The notes under the pieces are model-generated. The model worked only from the letters and a program-made list of their open reading frames with translations. It was not told the DNA's origin and did no database searches. From Motacilla alba alba (Eukaryota > Chordata > Aves > Passeriformes > Motacillidae), in contig NC_052027.1 of assembly GCF_015832195.1 (NCBI RefSeq), positions 3,844,001-3,908,000 of the forward strand: a stretch of 64,000 nucleotides of DNA, given 5' to 3'. Shown here piece by piece: positions 22,845 to 37,014 of the stretch (position 1 is its first letter; the number at the start of each line of letters is the position of its first letter). Both the position numbers and the translations under genes were made by a program.

Positions 22845-23640
22845 CGGGTCCTTCCTCCTCCTCCTCCTCCTCTCCTCCTCCTCCTCCGCGCGGGCAGGGC
22901 CGGGGGCTCAGGGCCGGGGGCTCAGCGCCGCGGCAGCGCGCCGGGGCCGAGGGCCGCGCCGCCCGGCGCCCCCATGCCCGCAGCCGCCGCCGCGCTGCCG
23001 CCGCCGCCCCGGCCGCCCCGGCGAGGCGGGGCGCTGCCGCCGCGCTCCCCGCGGGCCATGCGGCTCCCGCGCCCGCGCTAGCTCCGCGCCCGCCGCCGCC
23101 GCCGCCCCGGGGGCATCGGGGATGCGCTGGGGGGAACGGGGGGGGCGCGGAGCGCAGCGGAGCCTCCCCTTACCGCCGGCAGCTGCTCCTCCGCGCCGGG
23201 CGAGGGGCCGGACGAGCCTGCGCACAGCGGCGGCGGCGGCTCTGCCCAGCTCCCGCCGAGGACAATGGGGTAAATCCCCCTCCCTTTCTCCCTCCTTTTT
23301 CCCTTCCCTCCTCCTCCTGCTGCTCCTCCGTCCCTCCGCCCACGCCTCCGCCCCCCGCGCAGCCCGGCCCCTGCGGAGCGCGGGGCTGAGCCAGGCGCGC
23401 AGCGGCGCGGAGCGGCGCGGAGGTCCCGCTGCCGCAGCGGGGATGGGAGCGGGGCTGGGCTGGGCGGAGCGGAGCGGAGCGGAGCCGCCCGCAGCCGGAC
23501 CCCCGGCCCCCTCCCTTCTCCCGCCGGGGGCGAGCCGGGACGGGGCTCGGGGGCAGCCGCAGGGTGCGGTTCGGTGCGGTGGGGTGCGGTGAGGTGTCCG
23601 GCTCCGGCGGCCGTGGCAGAGATTCCCTGCATCCCCTTCC
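22845..23640 (-). promoter_or_regulatory. GPR27: GPR27 5'UTR and CpG-island promoter
   Basis: Extremely GC- and CpG-rich DNA continues from the GPR27 coding region to about 23,640, with no TATA box on either strand. A (TCC)n tract at 22,852-22,888 reads as GGA repeats in the GPR27 leader a few bases before the ATG. In human the EIF4E3 transcript starts close to GPR27, so the island could also fire toward EIF4E3; this is inference. Confidence 0.7.
22852..22888 (-). repeat. (GGA)n tract in GPR27 leader
   Basis: The + strand reads as TCC triplets, interrupted once, immediately upstream of the GPR27 start codon. In the mRNA this is a GGA-rich run able to form G-quadruplex-like structure. Confidence 0.8.
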
Positions 23641-24999
23641 GGGGAGCGTGATGCTGTTCACGGCTGATGGAGACAGTGTATCTCGGCGTAAGACAGGTGT
23701 GTATGTGTGTATAATCCCATATACACGCATACCGGTACCTATGGCATGTGTATTGGTTCAATATAGCCACACATTAGTGATACACCCGTGTCACAGTCAC
23801 CAGTGTGCTTCTGCTAGATTTGGCCATGTTAAATGGCCATTTAACTTTCTGCTCGCAAGCAAGGCGAGTCCGGCAGCACCTGTTGCAGTGCAGCATCCGG
23901 GTGTGCTGTCCCTTGCTTGGCAGGGGGGTTTGGAGAGGAAGGAGGCTTGCAGCAAGCTCACAGGGCAAATGTTTCAGTGTGAACATCAAGGGAAAGGTGC
24001 CTCTGCAAGTCAGCAGCCTGTCAGCCTAGTGGAACCTGTCATTTGGGGTCCGAGTAGGGTTCTTAAGAAGATCGAAAAGGATGCTTTCCATGTTACTGTG
24101 TTGTTCAGGGGCTTACCAACTCCCAGGCTTAGTTCCACAGGACCCACGGAGGGCTGGGCAGGCTTTGTGAGCTGGATAAACCACATTTGACCCGACTAGC
24201 GTAGAGCATCTGCTGATGCACCTGTGCTGTTGGTGCAGGTTTGTAATGGGCAGTTTAATGTAGGCTAGTGAGACGCAGATCCTTGTCCTCTCTCTCCCAC
24301 TTTGCCATCCTTGTGTATGTAGGGCAAGGCCTCTCTGCGTGCCTTATAAGGCACGCACCAACGCACGGCCCTGGGCTCACTGGAGATGCTAATGCAATTA
24401 TCGTACTATTACTGAGTTTCCTTCATGGCCTCTTGTGAAGGACACGTCTGAAATCCTTTTTGAGCATTCTATTAAAAGCCATCAGTAAATTCAGCGTTAT
24501 TCCAGAAACTGTAGCAATTAAATCATCTGCATCAGCCCCAAAAGCAAAGGTTGGTGGAGCATCTTTTGAGCAGATCTTTCTGGCTGGTTTCAAAACGTCT
24601 TTCTGCGTGAAGCAGGGACCAGGCTCTGACCCTGATCATGCCACCAGACGTCCAGAGCAGCTCTGCTGAACCCCTGGCATTTTAACAGTGGTGAACCAAA
24701 GCCAGTCTTTGGCCCAAAGATGTGTCACGGGCAATCTGTATCACACAGGACTTAATTTGCCCCTGGATCTGGTTTATGTCTGTTATTTATTGCAGTGTGA
24801 GGAGACCAAAGAAATCCTGAGAGGGGAAAGAAAAACATAGGTGGTAGATAATTGAGGCTGCTTTTTGCTTCCTACCAGTGCATCTGAGCTGTTTTCAGTT
24901 GTTAGGTTTCTCATTTGCACCGAAGTTTTACTGTGACAGAGAATTGCCCACGGGTTGTTCAGTGCTTTGTGCGATTTTCCAGGCGTTTCTCACATTCAT

Positions 25000-25215
25000 G
25001 CAGTGACTCGAGTGCCGGGTTCGCGGTGTCCCCTCGGCAGCCCTGGCCCCTCTGTCAGGAGCGGTGTCTTTGTGCAGGAGCCGGGACACCGCGTGTGTCG
25101 CTGGCCCCCGGCGCAGCCCAGGAACAGGCTCTGCCACGGCAGGCTGCCAGAGCCCAATGCGCTTTGCCAAACACGAGTGCCAGGATCGATTGTCCTCGGG
25201 GGCATGTGGCTTTTC
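25000..25215. promoter_or_regulatory. Small isolated CpG-rich patch
   Basis: About 17 CpG dinucleotides occur within some 215 bp, while flanking DNA is CpG-poor. The patch lies about 2.2 kb upstream of the GPR27 start. No exon was identified in it. Confidence 0.45.
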
Positions 25216-28200
25216 AGAGGAGCCGAGGATCCTTTATGGCCCGTGTTAGCTCTGTGATCTCTGCCATCAAGTGAACAAAAGGGAATAACACACCTGCTTC
25301 CCTCCTCCGCTCCTGCGGGAAGGGTTTCTCCTCTCCCTGAACGCTCGCCAGCGCAGCTGAGCTGGCTCAGGAGCTGCCGTAATTCACTGCTATCTTGCCA
25401 GGCCAGCAGCAAATTGCTAGCTCATCTTTCTTCCACCTGTAGCGAGAAGAGAACCGGCAGGGAATGGTGTTTCATCCATTTTCCCAGGGCTGCTTCCCTG
25501 ATGAGGCTGTTATATAGTGCTATAGGAGGTGTGAGCCTAGAATTTGGCTGACTGAGAGATGTGACACTAAAGGGACAGCCAGAAGGAATGAAGAAAATAA
25601 AGGACAGGCAGGGGGTTAACAGTCTTTATATGAGCAGGGCTCCTCGCCTCCCAAAGGTGCTGACCTGGCATTAGACCCACCAGGATAACTCTGCCTCTTA
25701 GTTACACCCTGCCAGGAGAGGTGCCCTCCCTGCCCCACCTGGGTCACCATACAGGCAAGCCCACACCAACTCAGGCTGCTTCACATCTTGTTGCATCAGA
25801 CCCATCAACTTCAAACCAGTTCCTCGTCCAGACTCGGTCTCAGCTTGGACATTAGTGCCAGACTTACAGCATTTGACTAAAAAATAGAAATAGGGTATTT
25901 TGTAACCCCTTTGCTGGGGTGCTCAAGGAGCTCTTCCCACCTCCAGGGACTGCAGTGCTTGTGGAAGTGTCAACCACTGAGAGTCAAAAGGAGCAGCAGG
26001 GACTGCCCCTGTATCCACATGGCACAGCCTTCATCTCTGGTGCTGTTTGGCTCTGCCAGGTGTCCAGCCCCCAGCCCAGCAGGGACACCTCTGTGCATGG
26101 GTGTACCCTGGACACTGAAACACAGAGCTCCTTCCTCCAGTGCCCTGGTGGGGGCTGGAAGCACTGTGTGTGTATTGATTTGGGCATAGCCAGACAAAAG
26201 CCAGACCCATCAAAGCAGTCGTGGGGAACAGGTAATTCCCAGAGATTGTAATGAGAGTGTTAAGCTATTTTCCTTTCTCCCTTCAATCACTTTCACAAAA
26301 CGAGTTTAATGAAGAGCTATTCTCTGCTTACAAAATGGTGCTGCACAAGCTAGATGGATTCCTCTGACCTTTCAGTGTGCTTTACTTGAATTGGCTGCCT
26401 CTTCATGTTCTCCTCTCGCTGCCTTGAACGGGAAAGACAGCTGAAATAGGGACTCTTACAGCAAATACTGTGGCATATTGCCTTCTTTCTATCAGCCACT
26501 GGTGTGCTTCCTGAATCCTTGTCTATTTATTATTAGTGGTTTTATTTGTGTTCCTGTGGCTGGGAGCTCTGCATAACGTTTCTGGAAAGAAAAGTGTCCT
26601 GTACCCCTGTGACAGTGTAGCAGAAATCAGTCTTGTCCCTGGTGTGATGTAAAGGAAGAAGTAGGAAATGCCTGGACATGCCTGAAGGACAATCCCTGAG
26701 CTCCACCATGGCTGACACGCCACAGGGAAGCAGGACAGGTGAGACCAGTCAGCCAAAGCAATTTTGCTGTCACAGATAATTCAGGCAAGGAAAAGTTTTC
26801 AGGCTTTGCAATCAAGGAGATGGAAAGGTCAGTCTAGAGCAAAAAGGGATAACAGAGGCTTGAGTTGGATCTGGCAGAAAAAGATTAAAGGTGCTCCTTC
26901 CCAGCTTCCTGTAATTCCCAGAAAGTTCTCTGGATGACACTCATTATTTGTGTTATCTTTGCACCTAGTGGAGTGAGTCAGGGACCAGGGTGCTACACAG
27001 GCGAAACAAAAAACTGTCCTTTTGCCAAGGAAACATAAAAATCCAACAGTGCAATCGGAGAGAGAGCTGATACGAGCCCTAGAGAAGAGGGAGAATGAGC
27101 AAAGCACGAGGTTGCAGCCTAGGGAATGGCATTGGCACAAGGGTGGCTATCAGTCATCCCTGGAAGGGGAGGAGGGAGTGTCAGGAGCTAATGAGGCAGG
27201 TTTGTGGGTGTTCACAAGGATCATGATAATACTTTGAGGCAATGACAGAACAGAAGATGACACATTAAGGTAATGTTTGGGCACTGGGTAATGTGAAAAC
27301 AGCGTGAGAAGATTAAAATCTGCAACATTTACAGTACTACCCAAAATAACTGCTCTGCACTGGAGCCATGCTTGCCCTCTGTAAGCAGGGCACAGGTGTG
27401 GTACTTGCCAGTGAAATGAAGACAGATTTAAATCGATGCTGGAAAACTTCTACCCCGCCTCTTGCTTACAGAGGATGCAGATGCCGGGTTGGGGATGGGG
27501 CACTGGGCACTGCCATCAGGCTGGGAAGGGCATGGGCCAGCAGAGTTCAGCAAAACACGAATGAAGGATTTTGGATGTGGTTTTGTTGCCATAATTATTA
27601 GCACAGTAGTGCAAAATGTACAGATGACACCAGAGTGGATGGGACTATTAGTGTCACTGTTGAATGCTGATTTCCTGGATGGCAGTGGAGGATCTGCAGG
27701 CGAGCAGTCACAGAGCTGCGTCTGTGGCACAGGGTATCTGACAGCTAGCGATCACATTTTTCAAGGGCTTATTCCTGGCTGTTTAATACTTCATATGCTC
27801 TCCTGGGGAGGGAGGAGGGAAGAACGGAGGAGTATATTTGGCACAGCAGGGAAGTGGACTCGGGTCTTTTCCATCCCTTAGTGCTGTGCTGTTGCAGGGG
27901 GAGAGAAAGCCTCCTTCCACAGCAGTACTAATCCTCCTCCACAGCAAGATGAACGTTTTGAACTTGAACAACTCCTCTCATTTTTCCCCCATGTGATTGT
28001 GAGTCAGGCTGAGCTTCTCTATTCTTCTCCATAATTGAGTAGGAGATTATTTTGACTGGAAATAACCAGACACAGGTATCATGGCTGTGAAAGCCTCCAT
28101 GCATGGCACTTGCTAAAAGTTCTGTAGCCTTCTGCAAAGTGACCTGGTCTTTAAAGGCTTTGCTCAATGGAGAGGGAAGAAAAGCAGAGGGGAAGAATAG

Positions 28201-31200
28201 CTCCTTCCTGTTCACTTCTATCACTGTCTCTGCTAAACTTAACCTGCTGAATTGTTGGTGACACACTGTTCTTCAGAAGCAGCTCCTTTGTGGAAGACCT
28301 CCCCTGTGACACGGGGAATAGCTGCTGTGAGACAAGAAATATCCCTGACGTGATGGCTTTCTACAGGAGCTCATAGCTGCTATCCAGTCCCATGGACATG
28401 CCAAGATAGTTATGAAAAACCATTCCTTTAAAATCTCCCCAGGCACAGATTTTCCTGTCCTTTTCTTCCTGTATCTATAGTTGTCTTCCATGAGATGCAG
28501 GCCTGCTGCTTGGGTTGCATTCCCGCCCCTCTGTCCCAGAGGCAGGGAGCGATGGAGGAGTGCAGGGTAAGCGAGAAGCAGATGCAATGTGAGGCTGTGT
28601 CAGGGCACGTGGCAGGGGATGCTGCCAGATGCCAGTTCTGGCTCTTGGTGGGTACCAGGGAGGCGGATGCAGCCTCATGGCAGGGCTGAGTTTTAGCTAC
28701 ACACACTCCTACCAGCAAAGCCAGACACTAAGGAGCATTTCACAAGATCAGGCTTTCTCCAGTTTATACATAAGTGGGATTGCTTCAGGCTATTGAACCA
28801 GCCTGCTGCAGACTAGCCAAGCCCAGAAATTTTATCTGTGCTGTAGCAAACTCAAGCCACTGCTGTTCTGCTTGTGCATCTAATGTCTCAGCTGCTTGCT
28901 GAAGAGCTAATGAGCTTTTGGGGATACATGGGTGCTATAAACTCCTTAGGCCAGAGATAAGCAGCTTATTGCCTTTAGGAGCGCTGCCAGCCCTTGGCTC
29001 TGCTGCTGCGGTGCTTCTCAGGTCCAAGTTCTTCGTTAGCAGCAAGGGCTGTGGAGTCCTGAAATAAATGTGTTCCTGATTCCATGTGTACATGTGCATG
29101 CAGCAGCTTCTCCACAGGGTGAGGTAAAACCAAGCAGTGGGACAAGCAGGCAACACCAGGCTTTACACACTGTTGTCACATCTCCCTGTGTGTGACTTCA
29201 ACCCTCACAAAGCACATTCCATTCCCTGCACTGAGGCTGTGCTGTCTCACCTGTACGGGATGAATCCACCACCCTCATCACAGTGAAATGGCCTTTGGCA
29301 CCCAACAGGAAATTCACCATGGACAGTGTGGGCAGCTTCAGGACAAGAGGTAGCTGTGCTGGTCATGAGCCAAATTATTTCCATTGCTATCCTCTCTTTG
29401 CTTTTGAATAGACCTACTGTGAATGTCTGTCCAGAAAATTCACTGGATTAAAAAAAAAATGGGGGTAATACACAAATGAAAGTTCACTTGCAAAGCCACC
29501 GTGAAGGCAAGTTTTTTTTCTTTGTATGAATTCAGCTCTTGCTGTTCTCCACTCATTGTCTGCAGTGTCTACCATCAAAAGCAATCCCAACTGGCCAACA
29601 GGCTGATGAGGTTGCTACTCCTACAAAACGCTAGGGAGAGCCTTCAAATCTGCTTGGCTAGTCAAAGCATCTTCATCCTTATTGTGTATTTTACTGTTTT
29701 CCTCCCTTTTTACCCACTTATAAAGTAGCCAAACAGCTCTCTTTCAAGGCATAACTAGGAGAAGAATTTGGCATGCAACTCTCAAATTTTTATTCAGCTG
29801 CTCTCGTTGGAGCAGTTTTGGAATTAATCTGGTCATCACAGAGAGTTGTTTGAGGTGCTGGAAGTACCTTCTGATACCATCTTTTAATTTGAGTAGATAA
29901 AATCTGAAATCTGATTTCTTTCCTGCTCCATTGTCCTTATTTGTTACCTTTCCTGTTGGCTTACACTGTGCACAGCTTAGATGAAGCCAGAACTACTCCC
30001 TTATTTTGGCACTCTGTGCAAATGGATATCCTCTCCTTGCCTATGGCCCCTTCCCCCCACAGCTGGTGGAAATGAAAGGATGAGCAAAGTAAAACCATTG
30101 CTGTGACTAAAACTGTGAGATTTAACTGTAGCAGAGAGTCCATGAACACTGCTTGAATGCTAAATTCCTAGTAAAATGGGTGTTGTCTGTGGAGATAACA
30201 CCCTTGCTGGGGTGTTGGAGGGGAGTGATGATCTGGCAGTGTTCCTGTGACACCGTGAGGTCAGCTCAAAGCTCTCCACCACCGCTGCTGGAGCAGCACA
30301 GACAGTTCAGTGCCATGCCTGGAATTCAAATCCAGCCATCACCAGCTTCGTGCTCACGGGCTGAAAGTCACTAACTGACCCTTCTGTATTTAAATCACTT
30401 CTTCAACAAAGGCGTTCTCTTGTCATTTCACTTTGAACTGTAGGAATAGCACATTAAAAGGTTTTGCAGTTTTAAAGTGTTGGTGGGTCTCAAGCAACTT
30501 TGTGGGCTAAGTAAAGTGTTGGAAATATTTTTCACCAGACAACCCTATCAACTGAACTTTTAAGGTAGAATGATGAAAAGAAAAATATTCTTTTAACAGT
30601 GCTTTCTCTCTGGTAAAAGGTGTTGCTAACTTGTTGAAGCAGAGCTTGGAATAACAGATGAAAACTGTCAGAAAAGCTGTGATGTACTTTGGATCTGTGT
30701 GAAAATTGTGACCAAAATCTGAGTCTGCCTAAACCCTGAGTTATATGCCAAAATGCCCAGGATTCCATGCAAGTTGATATGGGCAAGAGCTTATTTCTTT
30801 TGGATTTGGTTTATTCTTAGGCATTCTTTTTGTGCAAAGGGCTTTTCTTTGGAAGGGCTGGGTCCTTTCATTTTTTTATTTATTTGGCCTTTTGCCTTTG
30901 TTTTTTATCTAACAAAGTTCACTTCAGTGATGCAGGACTTATGAGAAAAAACCTCCCAGAGCTGTGTAAAACCTGAAATCTTCATACCTGAGAGAAGCAG
31001 GGCCTGGGCCTTTGGGAAGGCAGGATTCCACATTTTTTGAGATCTTGAAAAAGTTTTTTGGGGTTAAACAAAAACAAAGCTTAGGGGGAAAAAAGGACAG
31101 TGGTTATATGCATAGCACAGAAGCCCTGTAGAAAGCCTCTGGGTGCCACTGGCATGCCAAATGATTTACCTTTGCAATAAGGACATGATGACTGGGAGGA

Positions 31201-31870
31201 TCACGGAGAGCTGTACGAATTCTATCTGTGCAATGTGTGAGCTCAGCCTGGAAACAAACCTCATCTGCCAAGTTCTGTAGGGCCACTTCCAGCTTTTCTC
31301 CTCGAAGGAGAGGCTGTGCTACCAATGAATAAAGTGGGAATTTTGACACTGATTTCAAAGGAAGCTAAATTGAGCTCCATGAAAAGGGAGCACTAGCACG
31401 CAATGCTGCTCTTAGTTTTTTCTTATTAATGTGACTAATTAAATGTTTGTATTTTTAAAGCACTAACAGTTTTTTTGATGGTCGTTTAGAGACTTTGAGA
31501 AAGTCAATAATTTTGATGAAATAGGACTGTAGACTCCAGAACAAAGTCCACATGGAATCCGTGATGTTGCTAGGATACAGCTATTAGTATTTTCAGTGGC
31601 TGGGTTATTTTTTGGTGTGTGGTTTGGTTTTTTTTTAATAGAGTTGGCCTAACCTCTCTTACAAACAGTAGAAGAACACGTGACTGCCTGATCTCATTTA
31701 CATGATGCTCCTTCAGTTTACCTTGATGAAGCCAAACTTGACCCTTGAATTTCAGCCACTTTTATGTGTGAAGAAGAAACACAAAGAGCAATTTGGACCC
31801 GAATCTTGTTGTTTTTTTTTAATTGGATGTGCGGGATTTTCTCCCTGTGGGTGTTCCATTGCTGAAGTCA

Positions 31871-31885
31871 GTCTCCCTCTAGTGG
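31871..31885 (-). promoter_or_regulatory. Weak CTCF-like motif
   Basis: On the - strand the sequence reads CCACTAGAGGGAGAC, which matches the CTCF core except near its end. It lies between GPR27 and EIF4E3. Confidence 0.25.
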
Positions 31886-34800
31886 TTTATTTCCAGAGGG
31901 GGCCTTTGCTTTGCTGGCTTGGCCAGGTACCAAATGTGCTGGTGTGATGCAGAAAATGACCCCCATGAGCTGAACCACAGAGCAGCGAGCTCATATAAAA
32001 ATACTATATCCTGTAATTTTTATCTGTTAGAATGTACTTATTTTTTGCAATAGCCATAGTAGTGGGGGGTTTCCATCCCAGACTCACTCTGCAGTCCAGG
32101 CTAACATGGTTTGTGCAGTGTGTAGGATGTGACTCTTGCACATTGTTTCCTTCAGCTGTACACTGGGAAGCCTGTAAAAAAAAAGATCAGTATTTAAGCT
32201 CATGTTCCACATCAAAGCCAGTGCCAGATGTGGTGCCAATAACATTATGACACAGAATAGCATTGAGGATGATGCTATATTGGTATTCTCATGTTTGGGG
32301 AAGCAATATCTAAGTGAAACACTGCAGATATTTTACTGGAAAATCAGGAGAAGCAAGATGTTTGGAGTTCGTTTCCAACACATAACTTTGAGACCTGTCA
32401 GGTTTCTTTCATTTATACTCCTGACCTCACCTTTGCTGGGCATCTCTTGAGCACCTCAGAGAGCCCCAGTGCTTTCCCAGTGTGGGGAACAGGGAAGGAT
32501 GAAAGCAGAAGCCCAGTATCCAAAGCTAAGTAAGAAATTCCAGTCTCCTAATACCTGATGAGTGGATTGGATGCTGGGTTAACCAGTTCAGCTCCCCAAA
32601 GATGGCTAGGTAAAGAAATAAAGATCTAATCTAAAGCATGATGAAGTCAATCTATGCTCTTATTTAACTGTAAAGGGTTTTGGATGAGGCTCAGCCTTCC
32701 TTCACAAGTGGTGGCAACCAGAGAGAGCTGTGACTCTGAAATGCATCAAGGATCCTGTAAAGACTGATGTCTTTCCAAATTGTACACTACCTTGGGGTAG
32801 GTACTGCCTTCTTCATGCTCGTATCTGGCAGAATTCCATCCTGTGATTTGCTTTTAATCTACCAAAAGAGCTATTGGACCAATTTTTTTCTTTATTAACT
32901 GTAATTAGAAAGCCTGCAGAGATCTGGGATCCCCTGGCCCAGAAGTTAGCAAGCTCCTGTTCCATTTTCACAGGAGGCCGTGAGATGCCATCTCCTTCCC
33001 ATGAAGCATTTTACAGAATGTTCTGTTATGTAACAACTTTAAGGGTAAGGTTTTACTTTTGTTTGCCTTTTTGTTAATGCTCGGCTTCTATTGGGCAATC
33101 AGGAATCCTGGTCCCTTGGGAGACGTTAAACCACCTTCCTTTGCATGATACTCCAGGAAGTCTGCACAGTGGTTTCCATGAGAGTGATATTGGAGCCAAT
33201 TTTGTATTTCATTTTTGTTTTCACTCTTCAGGATGAAGTTTCTACAAGTGTCCTGGCCAAAACTGACTTGATTTTAGTTCATAACTTCAGCAAGAACTAT
33301 TCCATTTATTTTTGGATATGTTAAAAAAAAAAAAAAGCATTTACTCCTAGGATGTGGACAAAGCACATGTCCTTTCTGAGATTTGTTCTGCCATCAGTCA
33401 CCAAGAGTAAGTTAATAGGATTCTTGTGTTTACAAGGACACTTATGAGATGCCCACCACCACATGAAGTGGCATTACTTTTATGTAATTTTATAGATTTT
33501 TTTTTTTTAGATTTTCAAAATGCATCTGTAGGAACTTTTTTAGTAGGGAGGAAAGGATCTGGTTGAACTGCACTTCTTTTTGGACTAGTAAATGGTTATG
33601 TCAGTTGCAGAAGCTGAGGAAAGGTTCCTCTGACTTGTTTGACTTGGACAGGTTCATGTACTTGAAGGAAGAATTCTCTGAGGAGCCTGCAGGGATCAGC
33701 TGCTTGAGGAGCCTCCTCTGTGGAGCAGGTACTGTGTGGAAAACCCTCTGTCCCAGGCAGGACTGGCCACAAGCCTGTCGGAAAACCAGGGGCAGTGAGC
33801 CAGGTTGTTTTTAAGAAAACAAAGTTATGCAATATCATTTAGTTCTGACATGTTCCCAATATGCAGCAAATGAAGAACTCACTAAATGCAGTATATCTCT
33901 GGCCATATCATTTGAATAAAACTTGTTTCCATGACAACCTCTGCTTAACAGCTTGGCTGATATGAAATCATTCCTAGATGAGGGAGCTTTTGCCAAAAGC
34001 ATTGGGATTCAACACTTTAATACTGTGTTTTAGGGTTTAAAAACCATTTATTTAAGCCTCTGGAAGCAAATATCAACTAAAATCCCTTCATCCTCACCTC
34101 TGCTTCGTCTCTCAGATGATCAGTTTGTCTTCCTGGGATCCTCTCAGGAGCAGCTCTTGTGTTACTTAATATGCTTCTGAAGTCCCAGGCAGTGTTTCAA
34201 GAGCAAGTGATCGTGACACCAGCATTTGGTAGAGAAATTACATTTCATGGCTGTTGGCTCAGGCTGTGAGGCAGCAGCAGCAGCAGCTGGGCACAGCAGC
34301 CAAGGCTTGTGCTCCAGCCATCCCTCAAGTCCAGGAAGGTTTATGTTCCAACCAGCTCTGCCCCAGAGTGAAAAAGAGGATCTTCAGCTGGAGAAAGGTC
34401 TAGCTAAGGTTGCACACCATCCATTTTTTGTCAGCAGCACTGAACACACCCAGGTGATGTCTTAGATGTTTTTTAAGGTGCGGTACCTGTCACCTCACAC
34501 AGCTGTGGAACACTTCCAGGGTGGAAATGCTCTGTGACTGCTCATATGGTACTTGCTCCCTTCCTCCCTTCCAGGTGCTACACTATTAGAATATAGCTAA
34601 AATAAGCCTCATGCTTGCCTAATATTTCTTATGTATGCAGGCATTGCAGTTGCCACAGTGATGGTGCACAACTGTCAGCAGGAGAAAGGAAGGTCCCGAT
34701 GGTTTTAAGAGGCATTCTGCCCACTCAAAACACCATTGTACTGTAGCAAGGGGATTTCCTGCACCAGCTGGGAGCAGGGACTACAGCAAAATCTCCTGGA

Positions 34801-37014
34801 ACAGGCAAGTAATGTTTCAAGCACATGTAATGTACCCATTGCTGTCAAGATTTTGGGATCAGCAAGGATTATAAGGGTAGGGATTTAAATCTTAAATAAA
34901 ACCATGGAAAGAGGTATGAAGTATTTATTGTTTCTTCTGGCTATAACGTGCCTTCTTCAGCTCTAATTCGCCCCAGCATGGGACAACTTGGGCCTTTGTG
35001 TGGCAAAAAGGTTCAGGTGCCTGAAAATGGGTGGAGACAAGCAGTGCTACAAGCACATAACAGGGGGCAGAGCAGTATTCTCCACTCCAGTTTGTTGGGT
35101 TTTTTTTTCTCCCACTTGTTACTTGGGAAAATTTCAGCTGTTAGCCATTGGAAATGAGCTGAGCTAATGTACCCGCTGACTCCTGCTCTCTGCCCCACAG
35201 TCCTGCTTTGTAAGGCCTTAGAAGAAAATTAGCAGCTTACCTGGAGAGCCCTGCAAGGGAAAGGAAGATGTGACTGGGAGGAAGTGTGAGGAATGGAGCC
35301 ACAAGGCCCTTCTGTGGTGGTGAGCTTTAAGCAACTCATCTCTGCACTATAACACAGTTTGCTTCTGGTAAAGCTGCTTGAGAAGGTACAAGAGCCCAGG
35401 AGGTATCACCAGGGTTTCCTTAAAAAGAAACCTTCCGAATATGTAGCAAACACCGATAAAATACATTTTTAATTCAAGTCCTATAAATACCTCTCTGAAA
35501 GCGGTAATAACTTCCTGGGATTTTTAATCTCTGAAATGATTTCGCTCAAGGTGTGCTGGCAGCATGAGGTAGCTGAGCAGAATCAGGATGCTGTGCTCGT
35601 GATCATTTTTCCTTCTGAGATTCATCTCAGGAGACTCTTTTTTTCCTCTGTGTCACGACTTCTAAGAAGTCTCTGTAGGCAAAGGATGCGTTAATTTGAT
35701 GCATCCGGTGATTGCCTTTCCTCCACAACCAAATTAATTTACTGTTAGTTGAGATTCCCACAACGTTCCTTGTGCCACTGTGAAACCTGGTATTTACTGA
35801 TGTAAATAAGGAATAAATGGAGGCTTTACATATCTCATTTGGAATAATGATACAGGCTGTGCCTCCTGGCTCTCACTCTGTGTCTCAGAGGTGTGGGGGT
35901 TTTATTTCTATAGTGTTCCTTGCAGCCCAGGTTGTTTATAACAGAATGATTTGTTTTCAGCATGAGCTGCAATGTTTTAACTGATGAGCAGCTCCCTCTT
36001 AATGGAATCTGGAGGTTCTCACTGAAGCGTGTGGTTCCATCAGAGGCAAGTGCTGGATTCAAAGTTAGTTTTTGTAATACAGTCTGGTGGGGTTGGCCTT
36101 ATTTCCAGAGTGATGCTGCTGCATATCCAAAATTTAATACTGTGTTGGCAACCTCAGCAGAGGACACCAAAAATGTGTGAGGCATGCAGAGTGTCACTGG
36201 CAGTCACAGAGGCAAGATGTGGCCCTTTTGGGTGATAAGAAATTAGCACTCTCCTCCTCTCCTCCTGTCTTCTCCAGCTCTTGTAAGAAAATCTGTGCCT
36301 AGATACAGCCATTTATTGTAGGGCTTTTTTTCAGGATTAACATTTTTGGTGGGTTCATCATTAAAATAGAGAGAAAATGCTCAGAGTGGGCATACCAATG
36401 AATTTTTAGATTCCAAGCTCTCCCAAATGGTCATTATCTTGCTTTCTATTTAAAGAGGAATAAATTAAATTGCAAGAGATGGTGCAACTGGTTTTGCAGA
36501 TCTTATTTAATTTGGACTAGCAGTTTGCATTTTCCATCTGTACAACATAATCATTAACTTTTTGTGTTTCTTCATTGTCCCTGGGCAGACTGCTTTTTAT
36601 GGGTAAACTCTACCCTTTCTTACTGTTAGATTTTTATTTCTTTAAAAGAGTGTGTCTTTATTGATTTTTCTTTTAGGATGAAGTATATATGAAATTATTC
36701 ATCCTACTAAATGTGCCTGCAAAGAAATCCATGTGATTCACGGTCTTTGATCCTGTTATCATTTATGTGGGTGTTTAACTTTACTACTGTGCACAGTCCC
36801 AATGGGGAGAATCTTAATTTTAAAAGTACTATTCCAAAAATAATGTGAGGGGGTTTGCCCATGTCCATGTTCACTTGTGATGAACATCTCCCTGTAAAAC
36901 CAATGGGCTGCAGAGAAGATGGGAAAGCAGAGAAATTATTATCCCCCAAGTCTGGAAAGGTTAATTTTTGGACTGTCTCCATCCATGGTCAGTACAGTAG
37001 CCATCCCTTCCTTG

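Larger units (their letters stand above)
23641..37014. other. Gene-free stretch between GPR27 and EIF4E3
   Basis: No exon, domain or repeat family was recognised. Open frames are short and unsupported. The one distinct feature is a CpG-rich patch at about 25,000-25,215. The remainder is mixed unique sequence with short T or A runs (for example 33,321-33,334). Confidence 0.55.

Noticed and set aside
21654..23081. Long + strand frame of 475 codons
   Set aside because: It lies antisense to GPR27 and its composition mirrors GC-rich codons of the receptor; no domain is seen.
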